Below, piece by piece: positions 7,547 through 17,096 of a stretch of 64,000 bases of DNA. The translations under genes and the position numbers were made by a program. A model generated the notes under the pieces. The model saw only the letters and a list, made by a program, of their open reading frames with translations. It was not told where the DNA came from and ran no database searches. The DNA comes from JAGTVG01 sp964389805 (GTDB lineage Bacteria; Bacteroidota; Bacteroidia; Cytophagales; Cyclobacteriaceae): positions 16,395-80,394 of the forward strand of contig CAYMFU010000052.1 of assembly GCA_964389805.1 (NCBI GenBank). Direction: 5' to 3'. The first letter of the stretch is position 1. Every line of letters starts with the position of its first letter.

Positions 7547-9328
7547 CTATGGATTATTTTTTTGATCATTTGAGGAAAAAATCAGTTTCATATATTCCTC
7601 CAGATGTTTCAGGTATACCTCTCTGGGTGAAATATTATATTTTTTGCAAAGTGATGCAGCATATCCTACTGCGGCTCCCATCTGTCCGGTCGTTCTCATA
7701 ACCCTTGGTCCACCCAAACCTACGTGTGAACAACTAAAACACCTACCCGCCATAAAAAGATTATTCACGTTTTTCGAATACAGACTACGGTAGGGAATAT
7801 AATAGGTATCTACCTTATAGAATAGGGCTTCAGATAAAAAGTCTGGTTTATCCGGATCAAGAAGGTTTTGCTGATAATGAACATCCACTTCTCTTTTTTC
7901 TACTACAACGGAATCCGGAAATTTAACATTATTTCTCATATCATTAAAGGTATAGATATGATCGCCTATCAATCGTCTCGATTCCCGTTTCCCTAGAAGA
8001 TAACTGACCCATTCCAGGGCCAGGTTCTCATTTCCGGATTTTTGTTTTTCATTATAAAAGGATCCGTATATGGCTTTCAACATATGGTCCCTTATCAGTT
8101 CAGCATCATCAATCTGGTGCATGTCATTCCTGGAAAATTCCCATTGCCATTCTCCATTTGCCTCTGCATAATCATTGGCGACATCAAGCGCCCAGGGTAC
8201 TTCTGGAAATTCCGAAGGTGAAATAGCCACAAAACTTCTCCAAAGTATGGAAGATCCCATAACAAAATGATCTGGTTTTTCTGGGCTCCATAATTCACCA
8301 TGCTGTTCCCAGGATTCATTGTATGTATCTACAGACTCCCTACCATATGAAAATTGGGCACCTGCCCAATACCCTATCCAACCATCTCCCGTGCAATCGG
8401 TAAAATAGGGTGCCATGAACCTGATCCTTTCACCGGAACCGGTATGTCTTGCGTCCACATATTGAATAATATCCTGTTTTGCAAAGGCATTATATGCCCT
8501 CCAGTTCAGGAAAAGATGGATATTGTTATACTTCCTGATATTTTCCATCCTTTTTACATCTTCTTCCAGAGCTTTTGGATCACCATTTGGATAATGTTCT
8601 GTATCCAGCATTCTTAATATCCTTTCGAAATGACCGTAAATTCCCAGCGTATGAACACGGATCTCGCTGCTTGCATTACCTCCGAGTACCGGACGGTCAT
8701 GGATAAGGGCGACATTCAAGCCCTGTTCTGCAGCGGCAATAGCAGAAGCACAGCCGGCGATTCCACCACCAGTTATTATCAAGTCAAAATACATTTCCTG
8801 TTCAGGTGCATCCGGTAGTTGTAAAACTGTATGCCTCCATTTTTTTAATGTAGATGTTTCTGAAGGAGGAGTATTTTTCTTTAAAGAAAGGAAGACGGCG
8901 TCACAACGTGCTTCAAATCCGGTTAGATCTTTAAGGACCAATTCATGTGTACCCCTATTTAAATTTATTTCACCTGTATATTGCCAATTCCAATCCTCTT
9001 TAGTTCCAAGAATCTCAGAGAATTCATGATCATTTATTTGTAATTGAAACCTTCCAGGTGCAACCCAATCTCCTGGTGCCCAGTTTTTGGTCCTAACCCA
9101 AATGTGATACTTGCCCTTTTTATTAATTCTGAATGTAGTACTGGCATTGTGAACGGGCTTACCCATACCATGTGCCAGCAAATAGGAAGATCCCATTTGT
9201 TCAACAAATTGAGGATCTACTAGCCAGCCACCCTTTTCATCAAAACTCTCTGCCTCAATCAGGAGGTCCTGCGCAAAGATCATCGATGCTTGTAGCAACG
9301 CTAAAAATAAGTATACTGCCTTCATCAT
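7547..9328 (-). CDS. Exported FAD-dependent oxidoreductase with N-terminal CBM-like domain
   Basis: 593 residues (a second ATG one codon in is equally possible). Signal peptide residues 1-19 end in FAQ. Residues about 21-150 form a beta-sandwich resembling a galactose-binding or CBM-like module (KGKYHIWVRTKNWAPGD, GTHELVLKD). FAD-binding follows: LIITGGGIAGCASA (184-197), then the RPVLGGNASSEIR loop. A second FAD segment is near the C-terminus (NLFMAGRCFSCSHVGLGG, then GQMGAAVGYAASL). This is the FAD_oxidored architecture often annotated xanthan lyase or FAD-dependent oxidoreductase in Bacteroidota. It is probably periplasmic and acts on a carbohydrate or related polyol, but the substrate is unknown. 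The downstream putative FMN protein could be its electron partner. Confidence 0.8.
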   Translation of the reverse strand: MMKAVYLFLALLQASMIFAQDLLIEAESFDEKGGWLVDPQFVEQMGSSYLLAHGMGKPVHNASTTFRINKKGKYHIWVRTKNWAPGDWVAPGRFQLQINDHEFSEILGTKEDWNWQYTGEINLNRGTHELVLKDLTGFEARCDAVFLSLKKNTPPSETSTLKKWRHTVLQLPDAPEQEMYFDLIITGGGIAGCASAIAAAEQGLNVALIHDRPVLGGNASSEIRVHTLGIYGHFERILRMLDTEHYPNGDPKALEEDVKRMENIRKYNNIHLFLNWRAYNAFAKQDIIQYVDARHTGSGERIRFMAPYFTDCTGDGWIGYWAGAQFSYGRESVDTYNESWEQHGELWSPEKPDHFVMGSSILWRSFVAISPSEFPEVPWALDVANDYAEANGEWQWEFSRNDMHQIDDAELIRDHMLKAIYGSFYNEKQKSGNENLALEWVSYLLGKRESRRLIGDHIYTFNDMRNNVKFPDSVVVEKREVDVHYQQNLLDPDKPDFLSEALFYKVDTYYIPYRSLYSKNVNNLFMAGRCFSCSHVGLGGPRVMRTTGQMGAAVGYAASLCKKYNISPREVYLKHLEEYMKLIFSSNDQKNNP

Positions 9329-9628
9329 TATATTAATTAAACAGATTTCTGAATTTAAAAAACAAGTTCAAATTGATCGTCAGTCTATACTACCGATAAG
9401 TCAAATATAATTATAACTTACCTTAATATCCATATCCGATATATACCCAAATGGTAAAACCGGAAGTGTAAATAATTAATTTTTCAAAAATTTGAGATCA
9501 TAGTGCGGAAAATATAAATTAACAAACCTTCTTACCGTAATATCAAGATAAATAACTAATTAATAGCAATGGAAATCTATTCTATTTACAAGATCCGAAA
9601 ACTCATAATCTCAGGATAGAAGAAAAGA
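9329..9628. other. 300-base intergenic stretch
   Basis: Divides the end of the PagL-like gene from the start of the FAD oxidoreductase operon, both on the minus strand. Apart from the candidate promoter element at 9402-9409 it is AT-rich, with no gene, hairpin or repeat that I can support. Confidence 0.5.
9402..9409 (-). promoter_or_regulatory. Candidate Bacteroidota -7 promoter element
   Basis: On the minus strand this reads TATATTTG, a full match to TAnnTTTG, about 75 bases ahead of the FAD oxidoreductase start. A -33 TTG is not evident at the usual distance. Confidence 0.35.
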
Positions 9629-10846
9629 TTATTTTATTAAGAACGTATAGCCAAAACTAATCTCCATAAAATCCGCTTTCCCAAAATTCGCATTTATATG
9701 AGATCCCAGATAAACATTATGCCTCGGCATTCTTTCATTGCTAATTAAATAGTATTTCAATCCAAATCGAGTAACCAGATACTTATTTCTGAAGTATTTG
9801 AAACCTTCGTTAAATTCCCATCGGGAATTGAACTCATCATAAAATGGTTTATGTAAGTTATAGCCAAATGCCAGATCCATCCCTATATGACCTATTAAGA
9901 ATTCTGTTCCAATAAATATGAAAACATTGGAAGCCTCTGTTCTTGGATTTTCACCCAAACCAGTTCTGTTATTGCTCCTATGTCTAACAATAAAATCGTG
10001 AAAAGAATTATAAAATCGATAGGTCAGACCAAGACTCATCTTAAATTGTCGCTTAAAGATGATACCTCCAGATAAACTATATGAATTAATCGAATAATCT
10101 TTGGTTCCTACTGGTACAAAGGTACCGCCCAATTCATGCCATCCATGTCCAAATCTGACCTGAATGAAGTAATGATTCTTTTTTTTGATGCTTATATTAT
10201 CATATTTCAAAGCAAAATCGGGATCATAAGTTCTGGTGGGGAATTGCGCAGCAAGACTGATCATTGCTGAATTCATTCCATAATTAGGAATTGTGGTATG
10301 AGCATTGGAACTATGTAAAAAGCCAATGCCAAACTTCAAATTCACCTTATTCGTAACCAGAAACTTTTTATACAAAAAAAGCTGAAAAGCCCATGTAAAG
10401 TTAGAGCCGATAACCTTGTTGTCGGGATTGTTTTCGTTGTGATATGGATGATTAAAATATGATGCACCAAGCCCTATTTTAAAATCAAAACTCTTTCGTT
10501 GATTACGAGAGGTTTTTAGAATAATAAAAGGAATAATGCTGAATTCATTCTTAAATATCTCCATATTTCCCAGGTTGGAATATGAAAAAGAAAGTCCAAC
10601 GGTAGGGAATTTGTAGAACTTTACCCAATGTTTTGAAGTATCCATGTTTAGCAGAGAAAGATTCAAAACATAATTAGATCTAAGATTAGAATGAGGGAAA
10701 TCTTCATAGATCTCAATATTTTTTCCCACCATAAGTTCAGGTTCAATAAAGAATACCTTTAAAGGAGGAATGATCCCATATGCCAGAGATGGATGGAATA
10801 GAATGATCAAGGTTATTGAAACGATATATTTATTGATATGAGACAA
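9629..10846 (-). CDS. PagL-like acyloxyacyl hydrolase, outer membrane
   Basis: 405 residues with a signal peptide (cleavage near LAYG) and repeated amphipathic beta-strands ending in an aromatic-rich C-terminal strand (FGYTFLIK), as in outer-membrane barrels. GIGFLHSSNAHTTIPNYG contains the HxSN sequence of the lipid A 3-O-deacylase (PagL) family, whose His and Ser form the active site. The protein is much longer than proteobacterial PagL, but this length is usual for Bacteroidota relatives annotated as acyloxyacyl hydrolase. It probably trims acyl chains of lipid A or modifies the outer leaflet. It stands alone, with nearly 300 bases on each side. Confidence 0.7.
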   Translation of the reverse strand: MSHINKYIVSITLIILFHPSLAYGIIPPLKVFFIEPELMVGKNIEIYEDFPHSNLRSNYVLNLSLLNMDTSKHWVKFYKFPTVGLSFSYSNLGNMEIFKNEFSIIPFIILKTSRNQRKSFDFKIGLGASYFNHPYHNENNPDNKVIGSNFTWAFQLFLYKKFLVTNKVNLKFGIGFLHSSNAHTTIPNYGMNSAMISLAAQFPTRTYDPDFALKYDNISIKKKNHYFIQVRFGHGWHELGGTFVPVGTKDYSINSYSLSGGIIFKRQFKMSLGLTYRFYNSFHDFIVRHRSNNRTGLGENPRTEASNVFIFIGTEFLIGHIGMDLAFGYNLHKPFYDEFNSRWEFNEGFKYFRNKYLVTRFGLKYYLISNERMPRHNVYLGSHINANFGKADFMEISFGYTFLIK

Positions 10847-11045
10847 TTGTAAAAAATGAGGAAATTATTTTACGGGATTTTATATGTTAATATCAATATC
10901 AAAACTAATAATGCCAACAGAATTTCTCAACTAATGAAAAATATGTGGACAATATACAAAAGTGAATCCCCAAGTTAATATACTTGGTTAGCGAAGATTT
11001 TCAAAATTTTCAAGTACCTAAACAACCACAAAAAAATATTACCTG

Positions 11046-11062
11046 ATTAGGCTAGGCCTAAT
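11046..11062. repeat. Inverted repeat, 7-bp perfect arms
   Basis: ATTAGGC, three bases, GCCTAAT, in the gap between the cupin stop and the PagL-like start. It could be a weak hairpin terminator for the cupin gene, since a T run follows about 10 bases on in that direction, or an operator for the PagL-like gene. Confidence 0.35.
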
Positions 11063-11140
11063 AAAATCCTCATGAAATACACTATAAACAATCTTCTTCA
11101 TTATGATATTCTTGCCAGGTTCTAAATAATAACACCAGGA

Positions 11141-11524
11141 TTAATCCAGCAAAGACCCGGATTTTTTCTCCCGGTGAACCGTATCAAGAGAAAAAGGGGG
11201 TATACAAATGGACCAGTAAATGGCAGGAAAATCAAAGGGATTAGTATATTTTACCCGACCTCCTTTTTTTGCCAGAAAAGATTCTCCTTCTTTTACTTCG
11301 ACTTTTTCTCCATCTATAAAAATCAAAATAGAACCATTGTTCATCAAAATAAACTCATCAAATTCCGGTCTCTGAAAGGGCTCATTCCACCTTGGGGGAA
11401 TTTCCATACGGGATATACTGCAGTGGGGGTATTTATTACTTACATTTCCATAATGTTCCAGAATTAATTTCAAATCTTCCGTCGGAACTATAAAAGGATC
11501 GTCTTCTTTTATATAATTTTTCAT
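11141..11524 (-). CDS. Cupin-domain protein
   Basis: 127 residues forming one small cupin. The strands include RPEFDEFILMNNGSILIFIDG, then KVEVKEGESFLAKKG and an IYWSICIPPF end strand. The usual HxH metal pair of motif 1 is replaced by RPEFDEF, so metal binding, if any, differs from classical cupins. It may be a sugar-acid or small-molecule-binding protein. No signal peptide. It follows the SpoU methyltransferase by 57 bases on the same strand and may be read with it. Confidence 0.7.
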   Translation of the reverse strand: MKNYIKEDDPFIVPTEDLKLILEHYGNVSNKYPHCSISRMEIPPRWNEPFQRPEFDEFILMNNGSILIFIDGEKVEVKEGESFLAKKGGRVKYTNPFDFPAIYWSICIPPFSLDTVHREKKSGSLLD

Positions 11525-11581
11525 GCCATTAAGGATTTCAATGTATGGTAGTTTATCAAAACTAAAAATAACTAATCTTTT

Positions 11582-12109
11582 TCAATTTTTCTGCTTTGAA
11601 AGAATATCCCAAACAACGATACCAATACTGACAGAAATATTCAGAGAGTGTTTTGTCCCGTATTGCCGAATCTCGACAACATCATCAGCTAATTGTATTA
11701 CCCCTTCATTGACTCCTGAGATTTCATTCCCAAAGACCAGGGCCAGCTTGTTATTTTCCGGCATATAATTATCGAGGTAGCAACTTTCATCTGCTTGCTC
11801 AATCGCAACGATTCTATATCCATTACTTTTTAGACTTTTTATAACCTGAATTACATCTTCATTATATTCCCAGTCTACAGAATCTGTTGCTCCAAGGGCG
11901 GTTTTGTTGATTTCCCTATGTGGTGGCTTGCCGGTAATGCCACATAGATATATTTTTTCCAGGGCAAAGGCATCAGAAGTTCTGAAAGCGGAACCCACGT
12001 TGTTCAGGCTGCGTACATCATCGAGTACTATTGTTATTGGCTTTTTTATTAGTCCTTTAAAATCATCTACTGTCAACCTGTTAAGATCTTCGTTCTTCAG
12101 TTTTTTCAT
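11582..12109 (-). CDS. SpoU/TrmH-family RNA 2'-O-methyltransferase
   Basis: 175 residues with the three SPOUT motifs: NNVGSAFRTSDAF (motif 1), LALVFGNEISGV (motif 2) and SLNISVSIGIVVWDIL (motif 3, which forms the trefoil knot that binds SAM). The protein has only the catalytic domain, as in TrmL/TrmH-like tRNA methyltransferases, with no N-terminal substrate domain. The exact ribose methylated cannot be told from sequence. Divergent from mutS across about 280 bases. Confidence 0.88.
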   Translation of the reverse strand: MKKLKNEDLNRLTVDDFKGLIKKPITIVLDDVRSLNNVGSAFRTSDAFALEKIYLCGITGKPPHREINKTALGATDSVDWEYNEDVIQVIKSLKSNGYRIVAIEQADESCYLDNYMPENNKLALVFGNEISGVNEGVIQLADDVVEIRQYGTKHSLNISVSIGIVVWDILSKQKN

Positions 12110-12392
12110 TTATTCAAAAATGTATCCTGGATATTAAGTAATTGGATATCATAAAATCTATATATTTTTTGTACACCAGTCCTCTAAAGTAATGTATATT
12201 ATATCAACCAATAATTGCAATTTATTTAGAAAAAATATCCAGGAAAAGGATATATATTTTTCTTAACAAATGTATGGATATGGATACTGAGACAAAAATT
12301 ATTTAATTTAGAATATTAAATTCAACCCGAAATTTTTAATAAAAAATTAGAGTTAAATTAGTAAAAAAATCCCCGTATAATTAGCATATTTT

Positions 12393-15005
12393 ATGGTTAA
12401 GAGCAAATCCGGCGATAAGGAAACCCCACTGATGAAGCAGTATAATGCCATTAAGGTTAAATATCCAGGGGCATTACTATTGTTCAGGGTAGGGGATTTT
12501 TATGAGACTTTCGGAGAAGATGCAATCAGGGCCAGCAAAGTTTTGGGCATCGTTCTTACAAAAAGAGCAAATGGAAAAGCTTCCCATGTGGAGCTTGCCG
12601 GATTCCCTCACCATGCACTGGATTCATATTTACCAAAATTAGTCAGATCCGGTTTCCGGGTAGCCATATGTGATCAGCTTGAAGATCCCAAGTCTGTCAA
12701 AGGTATTGTAAAAAGAGGTGTTACGGAGTTGGTAACGCCAGGTGTTTCTTTAAATGATAATGTACTTGATAAACAAAGCAACAATTATCTGGCATCAGTA
12801 TTTTTTAATAATAGTGAGGCTGGAGTGGCTTTCCTGGATGTATCAACCGGTGAATTTTCATTGTCAACCGGATCACATACCTATATTGAAAACCTGATTC
12901 AGAGTTTTAGCCCTTCAGAAATATTATATCCAAAACCGCAACGAACAATTTTTACTGAGAAGTTTGGTGAAAAGTGTATTCAATATGCCCAGGAAGATTG
13001 GATCTATACTATCGAATATGGATATGAAAAGTTAACTCGACATTTTAAAACCAGTTCACTTAAAGGATTCGGAGTCGAAAATTTAAAAGAAGGTATTATA
13101 GCTGCAGGTGCCATCTTGCATTACCTTGAAGAGACGGAACATAAAGAGGTCAGTCATATAAGTTCCATATCCAGGATTGAGGAAGATAATTATGTGTGGC
13201 TCGATAAATTTACCATCCGCAATCTGGAATTAATTTCTCCTCAGCAGGAGGATGGCATTCCTCTGATTGAAGTGTTAGATAATACCTCTACTCCTATGGG
13301 AGCAAGAGTTCTTCGGAAATGGTTATTGTTTCCATTAAAAGACCTGACCACCATTAATGAACGGCTGGAAATTGTTGAATCACTGAATAAGCATGACACC
13401 CTTCATGAAGAAATACTTCCCAATTTAAAAGCCATTGGCGATTTAGAGCGCTTAATTTCAAAGGTGGCTGTGAGAAGGATCAATCCGCGGGAATTAAACC
13501 ATTTAAAAAAAGCCATTCAATATACTCAGCCTGTTAAAGAGACACTTAAAAAATCAAACCTAACTTGTCTGACCACGATATCGGAAAAACTGCATTCCTG
13601 CACACAACTCCTTGAGCGAATTGAACACGATTTAAAAGACGATGCACCTTTGTTATCTAATCAGGGGGGTATGATCAAAGACGGCGTACATAAGGAGCTC
13701 GATGAATTAAGGAAAATTTCTTTTTCAGGAAAAGATTATTTATTACAGATCCAGAAACGGGAGACTGAAAAAACAGGGATATCTTCTTTAAAAATAGCAT
13801 ATAATAAAGTTTTTGGATACTACCTGGAAGTGACCAATGTACATAAAGATAAAGTCCCGCAGGAATGGATCAGAAAGCAAACTCTTGTTAATGCTGAGCG
13901 GTATATCACTGAAGAATTAAAATCCTATGAAGAAAAGATTTTAAATGCTGAAGAAAAGATTATCCAGATCGAGCTAAAACTGTATAATGACCTGGTAGCA
14001 TTTGCTGGTCAATTTATAAATGAAATTCAGGTAAATGCACGGCAGCTGGCTATTCTTGATTGTCTGTCATCTTTCGCCCAGATCGCTGAAAAGAATAATT
14101 ACATTAAACCGCTGGTTAATGATTCTACAAACCTGATTGTTAAGAATGGTCGGCATCCGGTTATTGAACATCAGCTCCCTCCGGGAGAATCCTATATCCC
14201 GAATGATATATATCTTAACAACGATTCTCAACAGATCCTGATCATAACCGGTCCCAATATGTCCGGAAAATCAGCATTGTTAAGACAAGTTGCATTAATT
14301 TGTCTGATGGCACAAATAGGATCATATGTTCCGGCTTCAAGCGCTGAAATTGGAATTGTGGATAAGGTATTTACAAGAGTAGGGGCTTCAGATAATCTTT
14401 CAAGGGGCGAATCTACTTTTATGGTTGAAATGACTGAAACAGCCAGTATTCTGAATAACTTAAGCAACCGCAGCCTGGTCCTGATGGATGAAATTGGCAG
14501 AGGCACCGCAACTTATGACGGGGTTTCTATTGCATGGTCGATAGTAGAATACCTGCAGAATCATCCCAAATACAGGGTAAAAACATTATTTGCTACACAT
14601 TACCATGAGTTGAATCAATTGGCTGAAGATTACCAGGGGATTAAGAATTACAATGTATCTGTAAAAGAGATTGGCAACAAAATACTTTTTTTACGTAAAC
14701 TGGAAGAAGGGGGAAGTGAACACAGTTTTGGAATTCATGTTGCCCAGATGGCAGGAATGCCAAATGAGATTGTGATCAGATCCAATGAGATACTTAAGCA
14801 TCTTGAAAAGGAAAAATTGAAGGAAGAAACTAAAAAATCATTAGATTCAGTTCCCAAACAAAATTATCAGTTAAGTCTATTTGAAGCGGATCCAAAATTT
14901 GAGGAAATAAAAGAACTATTAGATAATTTAGACATAAATACCGTATCACCGGTAGAAGCCTTACTGAAATTGAATGAGATAAAAAATGTACTAAAAGGTA
15001 AATAA
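12393..15005 (+). CDS. mutS: DNA mismatch repair protein MutS
   Basis: 870 residues, full length for MutS. The N-terminal mismatch-binding domain has the F-x-E motif (Phe36, Glu38 in GDFYETF). Connector, core and clamp domains follow, then the ABC-type ATPase: Walker A TGPNMSGKS, signature LSRGESTFMVEM, Walker B SLVLMDEIGRG and the FATHYHEL switch His. It recognises base mismatches and small loops and recruits MutL. The start is the first ATG, giving the expected short tail before TPLMKQYNAIK. A TPR gene begins 12 bases downstream and is probably co-transcribed, although no functional link is known. Confidence 0.97.
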   Translation: MVKSKSGDKETPLMKQYNAIKVKYPGALLLFRVGDFYETFGEDAIRASKVLGIVLTKRANGKASHVELAGFPHHALDSYLPKLVRSGFRVAICDQLEDPKSVKGIVKRGVTELVTPGVSLNDNVLDKQSNNYLASVFFNNSEAGVAFLDVSTGEFSLSTGSHTYIENLIQSFSPSEILYPKPQRTIFTEKFGEKCIQYAQEDWIYTIEYGYEKLTRHFKTSSLKGFGVENLKEGIIAAGAILHYLEETEHKEVSHISSISRIEEDNYVWLDKFTIRNLELISPQQEDGIPLIEVLDNTSTPMGARVLRKWLLFPLKDLTTINERLEIVESLNKHDTLHEEILPNLKAIGDLERLISKVAVRRINPRELNHLKKAIQYTQPVKETLKKSNLTCLTTISEKLHSCTQLLERIEHDLKDDAPLLSNQGGMIKDGVHKELDELRKISFSGKDYLLQIQKRETEKTGISSLKIAYNKVFGYYLEVTNVHKDKVPQEWIRKQTLVNAERYITEELKSYEEKILNAEEKIIQIELKLYNDLVAFAGQFINEIQVNARQLAILDCLSSFAQIAEKNNYIKPLVNDSTNLIVKNGRHPVIEHQLPPGESYIPNDIYLNNDSQQILIITGPNMSGKSALLRQVALICLMAQIGSYVPASSAEIGIVDKVFTRVGASDNLSRGESTFMVEMTETASILNNLSNRSLVLMDEIGRGTATYDGVSIAWSIVEYLQNHPKYRVKTLFATHYHELNQLAEDYQGIKNYNVSVKEIGNKILFLRKLEEGGSEHSFGIHVAQMAGMPNEIVIRSNEILKHLEKEKLKEETKKSLDSVPKQNYQLSLFEADPKFEEIKELLDNLDINTVSPVEALLKLNEIKNVLKGK

Positions 15006-15017
15006 AAATTTGAAGCT

Positions 15018-16247
15018 ATGTTTAGGAAAGTATTACTATTGGCATTCTGTCAAATCATATTACTGTGGATACCTGCAATGACTCAACCAATGTCTGTTCA
15101 ATATTATAATATGGGGCAGGAATCTATTCTACAGGGGGATCTTTTAAATGCCGAGGTACAATTTACACGTGCCATAGAATTAAATGAAAATTATGCAGAT
15201 GCCTACGCACAAAGGGGTTGGGTCAGGTGGTTTTCGAATAGAGCTGGTCTGGCCTTAAAGGATTATAATAAGGCAATATCTTTAAAACCTGAAATCATTA
15301 AAACAAAAAACCTCAGGAAAGTATTTAACCAGTTATTTGAAGACTATAATGAAATCATCGTCGATTTTGATTATACAATTACCATCGATACTAGTGAATA
15401 TAAAGCTTATGACGGGAAGGAATTTATTGATCTTGTGGCGGGAGATCCTTTCAAAAAACTAGATGAATACGAACTTGAATTAAGAAATGACCCTGAAAAT
15501 TACGCGCTTATCATCAGAACAGCGCTTGCTGAATTTTATGTACATAATTATGGCAATGCCATTGAATTATGCACTAAAGCCATTGAAGCGAATCCAAATG
15601 GTCAATGGCCATTTTTCATCAGGGGTAATGCCTATGCTATGATAAACAACCTGAATAATAGCCTGAAAGATTATTATTCATTTGAGAAAATTGACAATAC
15701 TTTTCCGGTATTGTATTTAAACAGAGGAATTGTTAACGTAAACCTGAATAATAGATACCAGGGAATGGAGGATTTTAATATGGCCCTGAAATTAAGACCC
15801 GATCTTTATGAAGCCAAATATTTTAAAGGTAAGATGCTGGGTGAGAACGGTAAATATGATGAGGCTATTGATCTATTGAGTGAAGTAATCACTAATGATC
15901 CGGCTGATCTTGGAGCCTTGATCCATCGGGGATTGTATTACAAAAAGATAAACAATTACATAGAAGCTTTATCGGACTATGATGTGGTTATAAAGAATGA
16001 AACAGGAATAGCAAAAGCGTACCATAATCGAGGAAATTTAAGAGTTATGATCAAGGATTTGAATGGGGCCCTGGAAGATTATAACGAAGCCATATCTGTA
16101 GATGAGAATTTATCAATTACATATTTCAACAGAGGCGTTCTTAATATCCTGATGGGTTATCAATATGAAGGATGCATGGATATTCAAAAGAGTCGTGAAT
16201 TGGGCTATGAAGAAGCTGTAGGAAAAGTTGATCTGTATTGTAATTGA
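15018..16247 (+). CDS. Exported tetratricopeptide-repeat protein
   Basis: 409 residues with a signal peptide (VLLLAFCQIILLWIPAMTQ). It has about seven TPR-type helix pairs, such as NMGQESILQGDLLNAEVQFTRAI-like at the start, then NRGIVNVNLNNRYQGMEDF, AKYFKGKMLGENGKYDEAI and AYHNRGNLRVMIKDLNGAL. TPR arrays are protein-binding scaffolds, here in the periplasm; the partner is unknown. It follows mutS by 12 bases. The last repeat ends in GYQYEGCMDIQKSRELGY, a common terminal repeat form in Bacteroidota TPR proteins. Confidence 0.85.
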   Translation: MFRKVLLLAFCQIILLWIPAMTQPMSVQYYNMGQESILQGDLLNAEVQFTRAIELNENYADAYAQRGWVRWFSNRAGLALKDYNKAISLKPEIIKTKNLRKVFNQLFEDYNEIIVDFDYTITIDTSEYKAYDGKEFIDLVAGDPFKKLDEYELELRNDPENYALIIRTALAEFYVHNYGNAIELCTKAIEANPNGQWPFFIRGNAYAMINNLNNSLKDYYSFEKIDNTFPVLYLNRGIVNVNLNNRYQGMEDFNMALKLRPDLYEAKYFKGKMLGENGKYDEAIDLLSEVITNDPADLGALIHRGLYYKKINNYIEALSDYDVVIKNETGIAKAYHNRGNLRVMIKDLNGALEDYNEAISVDENLSITYFNRGVLNILMGYQYEGCMDIQKSRELGYEEAVGKVDLYCN

Positions 16248-16301
16248 TTTTTTAATTAATTATTGCAGATATTTGAACCGGAGCTCCCGCATATCCTTCT
16301 A

Positions 16302-17096
16302 TTATAAATTCTTCCTTTTTAATATCAGATTTGTTAATAGAAACAATATAACTATCCATACAATTCCAATTAAAATGGCCACTAAGGATATCGTATCAGG
16401 AACTTCAATGCCTACATATTTTGGAAATGGAAATACGATTAATTTGTCCATAGCCTTTATAGGAAAGAATTGATCTATTTCATCCGGGAATTGCCAGCGT
16501 AAAAGAGGTTCGATCAGTAAGGGATAAATCAAAACCGCAAAAATTGAGATTCCAGTCCGTTTTAACCAGGTACCAACCAGTAAAGCAAAATTCAGATATA
16601 GTAATAATTCGAGGAAATAGCCAAACAGGAATATTGAATGATCCAACATTTGAGAGCTTGAAGGCGCATCGGAATTAGTTATACCTATTATTAATCCTGC
16701 GGCAAAAACTACCAGCAATGAAACCACAGAAATAAGGAGTATAAAGAGAAGTTTTGAAACGATTAATTCAAATCTTGTCAATCCATTGATCAGATTCAGC
16801 CGAATGGTATTATATTGATATTCATTCGTTATTGCTATAATGACATAAATCCCGAGAAGGATCTTAAAGAATCCTGAAATATAGGTTATGTTATGCCAGA
16901 CATCTGGAAACTGTAAAAGTGGAACAAGGCTTAAATCAATATCACCATACTGGTTATCACTGTAGTCAATAGAACCTGCAAGATCCTGAAGATTAAACAA
17001 CACGGTAATCAGAAAAAAGTAATGCATTCCCAGAATTATCCAGAATCCAGGATAGGTCCAGTTCTTTTGAATCTCCAATTTAAATAACCGAATCAT
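16302..17096 (-). CDS. ABC-2 type transporter permease
   Basis: 264 residues with about six membrane segments, for example FWIILGMHYFFLITVLF, LLGIYVIIAITNEYQYN, LLFILLISVVSLLVVFAAG and TISLVAILIGIVWIVILFLL. The layout is that of an ABC-2 exporter subunit. Its start overlaps the stop of the ATPase gene by 4 bases (ATGA type), so translation is coupled. Substrate unknown; such pairs export drugs, lipids or peptides in Bacteroidota. Confidence 0.85.
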   Translation of the reverse strand: MIRLFKLEIQKNWTYPGFWIILGMHYFFLITVLFNLQDLAGSIDYSDNQYGDIDLSLVPLLQFPDVWHNITYISGFFKILLGIYVIIAITNEYQYNTIRLNLINGLTRFELIVSKLLFILLISVVSLLVVFAAGLIIGITNSDAPSSSQMLDHSIFLFGYFLELLLYLNFALLVGTWLKRTGISIFAVLIYPLLIEPLLRWQFPDEIDQFFPIKAMDKLIVFPFPKYVGIEVPDTISLVAILIGIVWIVILFLLTNLILKRKNL

